DNA from: DATFKA01 sp035268885 | GTDB lineage: Bacteria > Bacteroidota > Bacteroidia > Chitinophagales > Saprospiraceae | DNA: 64,000 nucleotides | Direction: 5' to 3' | NCBI GenBank assembly: GCA_035268885.1 | Contig: DATFKA010000094.1 | Location: 1 to 64,000, forward strand | Made by a program: the position numbers and the translations under genes | In this document: positions 1-6,236 of the stretch, in pieces | Layout: each line of letters begins with the position of its first letter | Position numbering within the stretch: the first letter of the stretch is position 1 | The notes under the pieces: model-generated | The model's input: only the letters and a program-made list of their open reading frames with translations | What the model was told of the DNA's origin: nothing | The model's database searches: none

Positions 1-73
1 CTTTATGATTTATGACGGCATCTTTTTCACCTACTCTGCGTTAAAAACTGCTACTGGTGTTAACCACACGCAG

Positions 74-96
74 TTTTTGCCTTGATTAGGCAAAAA
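74..96. repeat. Short inverted repeat downstream of the transposase remnant
   Basis: TTTTTGCC and GGCAAAAA form a perfect 8-bp stem around a 7-base loop (TTGATTA). The rest of positions 1-217 shows no convincing coding frame. The hairpin lies beyond the 3' end of the minus-strand transposase remnant and could be a terminator or part of an element end; I cannot decide which. Confidence 0.4.
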
Positions 97-217
97 ATCT
101 GCTCGGTCAAAATCTAAACTTCAATATTGTGAACTACTTATAGCTCGACTTTAGCCATTTTAAGTAGCTCTAGCTGCCATAAAAGCTAAGTGATCGAATG
201 ATGGTTTATTAATTAAG

Positions 218-783
218 TTACAGTTGTCCTTTTTGATAAGGCAGTGGAAAATCATATAAGGATGGATTCATTCGAAAACGCGTAGTCCAAGTAAGGTACA
301 TTCGAGTTTCAGCAAACAGTTCCATTACAGCATAGGGGCCGTCTGCAATCATAATTATTTGAAAATCAGAGAACCAACGACCTAATAAAAAGCAAATTTG
401 CCTTGTCCAGCCGGATAGCTTTTTCATCGTGGTATCGCTTTGAAGGCGCAAGGTATTGGAGTAAGCAGCATTACACAAATCCAACGCAATCCGCTACATC
501 TGACAAAGTACTTCTTTGTAGATCGAACGGCATCATGATAAATACCTCTTGCTTTTATTTTTGGACCCCATCCTCCATTTTGCTCGACTTAACACTCGGT
601 GGTATAAGTCCCAATTAGGGATTTTATTTAAGCCAAGTGTTCTAAGTACACCGCAAACGGTTCGCTTGCCAGGTGTTAAAATAGCTCCTTGCAATAATTG
701 ACCAGCACGTTCAAAGACCTTTTTGAAAATAATGGAGAAAATACCGATATTATCCTCGACAACTCAGGTGGATACTTATACAT
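218..783 (-). pseudogene. Decayed DDE transposase (IS701-like)
   Basis: Reading the minus strand from an ATG at 783, recognisable transposase blocks appear in order but in different frames: a start block MYKYPPELSRIISVFSPLF, then a block with GAILTPGKRTVCGVLR, then ARGIYHDAVRSTKKYFVR with SGLRWICVMLL, and finally LSGWTRQICFLLGRWFSDFQ followed by IADGPYAVMEL and RFRMNPSLYDFPLP. The order and wording match DDE transposases of the IS701-like type, as I remember the family. Frameshifts separate the blocks. Two conserved stretches are missing, including the one that should carry the first catalytic Asp (near 560-570) and the part before the SGWTRQ block. The C-terminus stops early at 218. The gene is certainly inactive. 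No terminal inverted repeats of the parent element could be identified. Confidence 0.8.
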
Positions 784-803
784 AAATATTGAATTTTAGT
801 TAT

Positions 804-891
804 GAAGTTGTTTAAGAATTCCTGGTGAGATGATTGGTAACGGCTTTCAATGTGTTGCCAAGGGCTCAGTGAGGAGTTTTTAAACAACTTC
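804..891. repeat. Short inverted-repeat element (MITE-like), copy 1
   Basis: An 88-bp element bounded by imperfect inverted ends: GAAGTTGTTTAAGAATTCCT on the left, and on the right the reverse complement of GAAGTTGTTTAAAAACTCCT. It has no coding capacity. The ends resemble those of the elements at 24953-25031 and 58105-58272; the right end shares the word GTGAGGA with the right end of the 58-kb copy. It sits between the transposase remnant and a T9SS protein gene. Target duplication is not clear here (TAT on the left, TAA on the right). Confidence 0.6.
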
Positions 892-900
892 TAAAAATAT

Positions 901-3012
901 TTATGGCTTTACAAATTGCTCACTAAGTATTCTGCCCTCGAGCGCTACCCGAACCACATAGTTACCACCTGGCCAGTGAGAAATATCCAGCAACCTATTT
1001 TCGGGAGCACTAAAGGAATCATCATACATAAGCACACCCTGGCTATTAAAGACCTGTATCCTGCCCTTTGCCGAGGCTTCACTTAGCTCTACCAGGATTT
1101 GATCCGACGCGGGATTAGGGAACAGGCTGATTATTGTCTTGCGCTCTACACTCGGACTTACCCTAGTAGGGAGGCCCGGCAGATCGGATAATGATCGCCG
1201 CCATAGCGCGGCACCATTCAGCCCCAGATATAGTCTATCCTGCTGGAATACCAGCGAGGAAATATTTAAAGAAGGTAGATTATGACTAATATTGGCCCAT
1301 TGCTCGAAATCCTGGGATGCAAAAAGCCCTTTTTGGGCGATAGCCAGAAAATACCAATCCTCGTATTGCTTTAAAAACAGGATCCTTCCCTGAACTTCGG
1401 GAGGAAGCTCAAAAACTTCCCAACGACGATCCGCAAAATTAAATTGGATCAGTGGCTCTTCGACCGTATTTAAACCCAGCAACCGGTTCCCCAGCATTTT
1501 TATAGAAAACAAAAAATTATTCGTCCCAAAGGGCCCTAAATTTGTGGTGATTTTATCCCATGAGGCTCCAGCATCTGCTGACAGCACAACATCCCCCAGG
1601 ACATCTAGGGCAGCGATGAGTGAGTCGTTAGTTGCAATCTTGGTAATAGTATTCAGATTAGGGTCACTGGTAAGATCGACGTTGATTAACTCTTCATTAT
1701 TCAGGCTAGCTAAATAGATTCGGCCGTACTTCGCGTAGAGTACCTTGCCCTGAAACAACGCCAGTGGTGTTCCCGTAAGGAGCCCCGAAAAGCGGGAGAA
1801 CCAGGTAGTCCCCTGGTCCTTACTGAGGTAAAATTTATTGCGGTAATTAATCCAGAACTCATCATTGAGGACCAGCCCCTCCAAAAAATCAGGTCCTCCC
1901 AAATCTGTCAGGTCTTGCCAATGCTCCCCCCCGTCGCTAGAAGCATAAGTCTGGTACTCATCTTTCACCAGTAGAGTCTGCGTATTGGTCATCATACTGA
2001 CCGTTTCAAAAGCGGAGCCCAATCCGATTTGAACGGGCACTAAGGTTTTCAGTTGATCGAAAGAGACAGACACATCACCTAGTAAGCTCGTCAGCACTAG
2101 CTCGTTAGAAACAGAGCGCAGGGCAAACTGCTGTCCATCACTTTGTAAAGACCAGTTGAGACCCCGATCATTCGACCAGTAGTACTTGCGGTCATAATCA
2201 TTAAATACATACCAATTATCCTCATTCCCAAACAGCTGGACGATTTGAAAAAATGGAGACATCTCAATCTGTAGCGTATCCCAGGTCAGATTCTCCTCCA
2301 GAATGAATGCCTGCTCATCATTGAGTATCACGACATCGCTCCCTAATTGATGTAAGCTATAGGTGGCCAAAGTAGGATCAGGCGTGATATCGACCCAATT
2401 CGCCCCCCAGTCGCTTGAGTGGAGGATACGCCCTCTGCCATCAATGATGCGCTCTACCTCCAGGCTGAACAAGCCCTGGGGATGATCAAAGACCTGATTG
2501 ATTTCTTTATAGCTAACCGGCTCCCAATTCTGCCCATCGTCGAACGAGCGAAAGGCTTCTTTCTTAAAACCACCAAAGCCAGCTGAATTATCCAGCAACC
2601 GAACGCCCGAGACAAACAGATGCCCTTCTTCTACCGCAAAGTATTCTATTTTGTACTGGCCGTCCCGTTCAAACACCACTTCCCACTGCCAACTATTCTC
2701 CACCTGAATTCCTTTCACCAGGTATTGCCCACTCTCGGTTGTGCTGTAGGTCTCGTCTACCAGAGCATACAGGGCTGAACCATCTATTTCCATCTTTTGG
2801 ACACTTTGCAAGAGTGGATCACTTAGGTGTAGCCATTGGTTACGTTCGCTGTTCAATTGAAATACCCCTCCTTTATTACCGAGAAAAAAGCGGGTACCAT
2901 CATTCGCCAAACAATGGGTAGTACTTACTGCGGGGCCATTAATTCGCTCCCACTGCGCGAGCAAAAAGGAAGGGAATAAAACCAAGATCATAGGGATTAG
3001 TAAGGCTCTCAT
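901..3012 (-). CDS. Exported beta-propeller protein with T9SS sorting domain
   Basis: A 703-residue protein with an N-terminal signal peptide (residues 1-19, ending FLLAQ). The body contains repeated Ser/Asp-rich blocks of the kind S-x-D-x-G-x-x-W (for example SFDDGQNWEP, SSDWGANWVD, SNDRGLNWSL, SSDGGEHWQD, SKDQGTTWFS, SADAGASWDK), the Asp-box of sialidase/BNR-like propellers. The last ~75 residues begin SLFPNPASDQILVEL and end in a beta-rich tail, the type A sorting signal of the type IX secretion system. It is therefore exported across the outer membrane and probably anchored to the cell surface or released. No catalytic residues of sialidases are evident, so binding or structural roles are as likely as enzymatic ones. 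The gene stands alone. Confidence 0.85.
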   Translation of the reverse strand: MRALLIPMILVLFPSFLLAQWERINGPAVSTTHCLANDGTRFFLGNKGGVFQLNSERNQWLHLSDPLLQSVQKMEIDGSALYALVDETYSTTESGQYLVKGIQVENSWQWEVVFERDGQYKIEYFAVEEGHLFVSGVRLLDNSAGFGGFKKEAFRSFDDGQNWEPVSYKEINQVFDHPQGLFSLEVERIIDGRGRILHSSDWGANWVDITPDPTLATYSLHQLGSDVVILNDEQAFILEENLTWDTLQIEMSPFFQIVQLFGNEDNWYVFNDYDRKYYWSNDRGLNWSLQSDGQQFALRSVSNELVLTSLLGDVSVSFDQLKTLVPVQIGLGSAFETVSMMTNTQTLLVKDEYQTYASSDGGEHWQDLTDLGGPDFLEGLVLNDEFWINYRNKFYLSKDQGTTWFSRFSGLLTGTPLALFQGKVLYAKYGRIYLASLNNEELINVDLTSDPNLNTITKIATNDSLIAALDVLGDVVLSADAGASWDKITTNLGPFGTNNFLFSIKMLGNRLLGLNTVEEPLIQFNFADRRWEVFELPPEVQGRILFLKQYEDWYFLAIAQKGLFASQDFEQWANISHNLPSLNISSLVFQQDRLYLGLNGAALWRRSLSDLPGLPTRVSPSVERKTIISLFPNPASDQILVELSEASAKGRIQVFNSQGVLMYDDSFSAPENRLLDISHWPGGNYVVRVALEGRILSEQFVKP

Positions 3013-3150
3013 ATATTCATTTTAATGGTGAATGGCAAACCCCCAGTAGGATCCGTTAAAAAATTACCTGGGAGATACTACTACACTATGTAAGAAATTT
3101 CTAAGTATTTTGAAAGTCATCTTTTTGCCAAACTCTGTATTGTGTACTTG

Positions 3151-3232
3151 GCTTCGTAGCTATGGCTACGAGCCTGCGCCACGCCTTAATTTTGAACAAA
3201 AATCTGAGGTTTCAAAAAGCATATTAACTTTT
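3151..3232 (-). repeat. Dispersed hairpin-tipped intergenic repeat, copy A
   Basis: Read on the minus strand this segment has AGTTAAT, then TTTGAAACCTCAGATTTTTG, then TTCAAAATTAAGGCGTGGCG, followed by a hairpin CGTAGC-CATA-GCTACG. The same arm occurs on the plus strand at 14185-14253 with a different hairpin tip, and a shorter relative lies at 24899-24950. It is non-coding and sits between the start of a T9SS gene and an outer-membrane protein remnant. Confidence 0.65.
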
Positions 3233-3261
3233 TACACACTGTACTAGTTTGTAAATTTACA

Positions 3262-3474
3262 ATGAAGTTGTCTAAAGTTTTCTTACTGGGCATATCTAAT
3301 TTTACCTTTGCCCAGTCTGGGACCGCATCCATGAATAAAACAGCCGAGACCTGGGAAGTGGGGGGCATTCTTGCCCTGAATAGTTTTGCCGGAGACCTGG
3401 TCGAACCGAATGCTAACGACTGCTGCGGCGTGTTTTCATTGATGGTAGCCAAACGTCTGATGGATAATCACTAA
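3262..3474 (+). pseudogene. N-terminal fragment of an outer-membrane protein gene
   Basis: A 70-residue frame whose product starts with a short signal-like stretch (MKLSKVFLLGISNFTFAQ) followed by TWEVGGILALNSFAGDLVEP. The pattern (F)AQ...WEVG..LG..NY.GDL is how many small Bacteroidota outer-membrane barrel proteins of the DUF6089 type begin, as I recall them; those run to 200 residues or more, so this looks like a truncated copy. The first codons coincide with the sequence GAAGTTGTCTAAAGTTTTC, the end of the short inverted-repeat family seen elsewhere in the window, which suggests the start may have been supplied by a repeat. A functional short protein cannot be excluded. Confidence 0.4.
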
Positions 3475-3490
3475 AAAAGACAGGGGAATA

Positions 3491-3531
3491 TTTCGCTTTT
3501 TTTAAAAGGATCGTATCTTTACGGTCCTTTT
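3491..3531 (+). promoter_or_regulatory. Candidate tRNA promoter overlapped by a hairpin
   Basis: TTTC at 3491-3494 and TATCTTTA at 3514-3521 are separated by 19 bases, close to the Bacteroidota -33/-7 form TTTG / TAnnTTTG. Initiation would fall a few bases before the tRNA. The -7 box lies within a 12-bp inverted repeat (AAAAGGATCGTA at 3504-3515, TACGGTCCTTTT at 3520-3531, one wobble pair, 4-base loop). The hairpin could also be a terminator for upstream transcription. Confidence 0.4.
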
Positions 3532-3536
3532 AAAAA

Positions 3537-3614
3537 GAGAGTGTAGCTCAGTTGGTTTAGAGCGCATGCTTGACAGGCATGAGGTCGGCGGTTCGAATCC
3601 GCCCATTCTCACCA
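3537..3614 (+). tRNA. tRNA-Val (anticodon GAC)
   Basis: A full cloverleaf can be folded by eye: acceptor stem GAGAGTG with CATTCTC (one G-T pair), D-arm GCTC/GAGC, anticodon stem CATGC/GCATG with loop TTGACAG giving anticodon GAC, T-arm GGCGG-TTCGAAT-CCGCC, discriminator A and an encoded CCA end at 3612-3614. Anticodon GAC reads GUC and GUU, so the amino acid is valine. It is a single tRNA, not part of a cluster, and lies just upstream of the ABC efflux operon's regulatory region. Confidence 0.95.
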
Positions 3615-3728
3615 CTTCTATTTAAGCTTTCTTTTCATTTTTTTTTCTCAACGTGTTGATGAGTGGCCGATATCCACGTCATTCCTCTCCTTTTCTATTT
3701 TTTTCAATTGCTTGATATCCAGTAGGTT

Positions 3729-3776
3729 TTGTACCTCTTTTCCAATTTTTTTGAAAAATATGGAAAAGAGGTACAA
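3729..3776. promoter_or_regulatory. Perfect 16-bp inverted repeat upstream of the ABC operon
   Basis: TTGTACCTCTTTTCCA (3729-3744) is repeated exactly in inverse at 3761-3776 (TGGAAAAGAGGTACAA), with an AT-rich, itself nearly palindromic 16-base centre. It ends about 60 bases before the likely start of the adaptor gene and just before the CCTAA-N5-TTAGG pair. It may be a dyad for a dimeric regulator or a transcription terminator after the tRNA; it lacks a clear trailing T-run, so a binding site is the slightly better reading. Confidence 0.55.
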
Positions 3777-3784
3777 CTATACTT

Positions 3785-3829
3785 ACCTAATGCCGTTAGG
3801 TGTATGTATTTATACCTAACAGTATTAGG
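3785..3829 (+). promoter_or_regulatory. Two CCTAA-N5-TTAGG sites, candidate PadR operator
   Basis: Two identical-pattern dyads, CCTAA-TGCCG-TTAGG at 3786-3800 and CCTAA-CAGTA-TTAGG at 3815-3829, are spaced 29 bp start to start. The second ends just before the first ATG codons of the adaptor gene. The operon encodes a PadR-type repressor (5872-6225), a family that binds short dyads near its target promoters, so autoregulation of the whole operon from here is a natural inference. No copy of the motif was noticed upstream of the PadR gene itself. Confidence 0.55.
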
Positions 3830-3838
3830 CTAATGCTT

Positions 3839-5098
3839 ATGGATAGAAAAATTACTAAAAAGAATAATTACGGAACCTGGATCGGCGGAAGTTTAATATT
3901 GTTGTTGCTCTTCGGGTTTGCCTTTTATGCTTTCCGTAGTGGATTTCATTCCACCCTGCAAGTAGATCGAGATCAACTAACAATTTCCGAAGTAGCCCAT
4001 TCTCCTTTTTACGAGTATATCAATTTGACGGGCAGGGTAGAGCCCCGGAACACTTACTATATTGACAGCAAAGTAGCGGGGACGGTAGAAAAAATTTTAG
4101 TAGAATCCGGGCAGTCTTTAAGAGCCGGAGATACCCTGCTGTACCTTAGCAATGCGGATTTACAATTGGAGGTCATGCAGCGGGAGACACAGTTGATAGA
4201 ACAACTCAATAATCAGCGCCAAACGGCTCTACTACTCAATCAGAATAATTTTAACCAGCGGGCGCAGTTGGTTGAGGTAGATTATCAGATCGGACTTCAG
4301 CAAAAAGAATACCAGCGCAATAAAGCACTATTGTCCGACAGTATTATCTCGCAAAGTGATTTTGAGCCGATTGCCGATCGCTATGATTATTTACGCAAAC
4401 GTAGACAACTGTTGCAGCAATCCTACGCCACTGATTCATTGGCTCGGCTTATGCAATTGCAGCAAATCGACGAAACGGAAGACCGGATATTGAATAACCT
4501 GGCAGCGGTCCGACTTATCTTAGATCGCTTGTACGTCACCGCTCTGGCTCCTGGTCGGTTAAGTGATTTTACAGTACAAGTTGGGCAAGCTCTTAGTAGC
4601 AGTGATCGGTTGGGAGAGGTTTACTCGCTCGAAAATCCAATCATCGACGCTGATATTGACGAATTTTATTTGGATAAGGTGTCTCTTGGACAAGAAGGGG
4701 TGGCTTTTATCAATGGCGATACGCTCCCCTTAAGGGTGGAGAAAATTTATCCAACTGTGGAGGAAGGGCGTTTTCAGGTAGCTATGGGCTTGGTAGAAAA
4801 TAGCAGTCAGGATTTAAAACTAGTGAAAGGACAGTCCTTCCGGATTCGATTATTCTTTGGTGAGCCTACCGAGACGACTTTACTGGTTAGCGGTAATTTT
4901 TATAATGCTACCGGTGGTAACTGGGTGTATCTGGTTCAGGGGAATCAGGCTGTGCGCCGCTACATAGAATTGGGAAGAAAGAACCCCCGCTACTACGAAG
5001 TGTTGGAGGGATTGACACCAGGGGATCGGGTGATTACCTCTGCGTATGATAATTTTAAAGATTACGAAACTATAAAATTTGATGGATATGAAAACTGA
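3839..5098 (+). CDS. HlyD/MacA-family periplasmic adaptor of an ABC exporter
   Basis: A membrane-fusion adaptor of 419 residues. A single membrane anchor (WIGGSLILLLLFGFAFYAF) is followed by a lipoyl-like half motif (GRVEPRNTYYIDSKVAGTVE with VESGQSLRAGDTLLYL), a long helical hairpin rich in Gln and Leu, the second lipoyl half, a beta-barrel and a membrane-proximal domain near LEGLTPGDRVITSAYDNFK. It would link an inner-membrane MacB-like transporter to an outer-membrane channel. The frame is open back to a GTG at 3800, but that start would put the operator dyads inside the gene; ATG at 3839 (or 3833) is preferred. The 3' end overlaps the ATPase gene, so both are translated from one message. 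No TolC gene is in this operon. Confidence 0.85.
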   Translation: MDRKITKKNNYGTWIGGSLILLLLFGFAFYAFRSGFHSTLQVDRDQLTISEVAHSPFYEYINLTGRVEPRNTYYIDSKVAGTVEKILVESGQSLRAGDTLLYLSNADLQLEVMQRETQLIEQLNNQRQTALLLNQNNFNQRAQLVEVDYQIGLQQKEYQRNKALLSDSIISQSDFEPIADRYDYLRKRRQLLQQSYATDSLARLMQLQQIDETEDRILNNLAAVRLILDRLYVTALAPGRLSDFTVQVGQALSSSDRLGEVYSLENPIIDADIDEFYLDKVSLGQEGVAFINGDTLPLRVEKIYPTVEEGRFQVAMGLVENSSQDLKLVKGQSFRIRLFFGEPTETTLLVSGNFYNATGGNWVYLVQGNQAVRRYIELGRKNPRYYEVLEGLTPGDRVITSAYDNFKDYETIKFDGYEN

Positions 5099-5795
5099 AT
5101 TAACACCGGTTGTCCTTATGAAGCAGGTTTACAAATATCACTATACCAGTGACCTGGAAACCGCCGCGGTTAACGGGGTTAATCTGGAAATAAAATCGGG
5201 GGAATTTGTAGCCATTATGGGCCCATCCGGTAGCGGAAAATCTACTCTTCTCAATTTAATCGGTATGATCGACGATGTTTCCAGGGGAGAGTACTGGTTT
5301 CAGGGGCAGGACGTCGCTCGGCTTTCGCGAAAAGCAAAAACGCAGTTGCGCAAAGGGAATATTGGTTTCATTTTTCAGAGTTTCAATCTGATCGATGAGT
5401 TAACGGCTGCCGAGAATATTGAGCTACCTCTTCTTTATCTGAAAGTACCAGCAAAGGAACGGCGCGAGCGCGTTGAAGAGGCCCTGCTCAATTTGGAGAT
5501 GGTGCATAGGAAGGATCACTTCCCACAACAACTCTCCGGAGGTCAGCAACAACGCATTGCCATTGCCCGGGCTATGGTGACCCGTCCTGGCCTGATTCTG
5601 GCCGATGAGCCCACGGGAAATCTGGATTCTGAGAACAGTGCCATCGTGATGGATAAACTTAAGTTTTTTCACGAAAGTGGGGCAACCATTGTTATGGTAA
5701 CGCACTCAGAGCAGGATGCCAGACACGCCGGACGCACCATTGAGCTTTTTGACGGTAAGCAGTTAATCTCAGAAGCGGCTCATAAGGCCCAATAA
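5082..5795 (+). CDS. ABC transporter ATP-binding protein, MacB/LolD type
   Basis: A 237-residue ATPase with Walker A GPSGSGKST at about residues 47-55, the Q-loop in IFQSFNLIDELTAAENIELP, signature LSGGQQQR, Walker B ILADEPTGNLDS and the switch His in VMVTHS. This is the LolD/MacB group of type VII ABC systems, which use ATP to drive periplasmic movement of a FtsX-like permease. Its ATG (5082) lies inside the last codons of the adaptor gene, a 17-base overlap pointing to translational coupling. The partner permease is the gene at 6237-8951, with the PadR gene placed between. Confidence 0.9.
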   Translation: MDMKTELTPVVLMKQVYKYHYTSDLETAAVNGVNLEIKSGEFVAIMGPSGSGKSTLLNLIGMIDDVSRGEYWFQGQDVARLSRKAKTQLRKGNIGFIFQSFNLIDELTAAENIELPLLYLKVPAKERRERVEEALLNLEMVHRKDHFPQQLSGGQQQRIAIARAMVTRPGLILADEPTGNLDSENSAIVMDKLKFFHESGATIVMVTHSEQDARHAGRTIELFDGKQLISEAAHKAQ

Positions 5796-5871
5796 GCAAA
5801 GGAAGTTCGCCAGGTTTGGGTTGGACTTTAGCTATCTATTTAATCAACTAAAACAATAAACAACATTTACT

Positions 5872-6225
5872 ATGGCTACCAAAGCACTCGTCGCCGCCTC
5901 TACTAAACCACTTGTTCTGTCTATCCTTTCCTACGGGGAGAATTATGGATATCAGATTATAAAAGAAGTCGAACAGCTTTCGCAGGGTGAACTGAGCTGG
6001 ACCGACGCCATGCTGTATCCAGTACTTAGCCGTATGGAAAAAGAAGGGCTCATTGCCTCCAATTGGGTGAAAATGGATACCGGCCGTAAACGAAAATATT
6101 ACCAGATCACCACCGAGGGGCAGAAGCGCCTGGAGAGGGAGCGCCGGCAATGGCTAAATGTCAATCGCGTCTTTATTAAATTATGGGGGATGGATGAAAA
6201 ACCTTACCAGCCCGATCTGGGATAA
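5872..6225 (+). CDS. PadR-family transcriptional regulator
   Basis: A 117-residue protein typical in length for the short PadR subfamily. It has the winged-helix core: LVLSILSYGENYGYQIIKEVE (helices 1-2), a recognition part in LSWTDAMLYPVLSRMEKEGLI, and the wing in RKRKYYQITTEGQKRLE. PadR proteins are dimeric repressors, many sensing drugs or membrane stress through their transporter operons. Its position inside the ABC operon, with palindromic sites before the first gene, suggests local control of that operon. Only 11 bases separate it from the permease gene. Confidence 0.9.
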   Translation: MATKALVAASTKPLVLSILSYGENYGYQIIKEVEQLSQGELSWTDAMLYPVLSRMEKEGLIASNWVKMDTGRKRKYYQITTEGQKRLERERRQWLNVNRVFIKLWGMDEKPYQPDLG

Positions 6226-6236
6226 GTTAATTAATA

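Noticed and set aside
3800..3838. GTG start for the first adaptor gene
   Set aside because: It would place the operator dyads inside the coding region, and the added residues are not typical of a membrane-fusion protein start.
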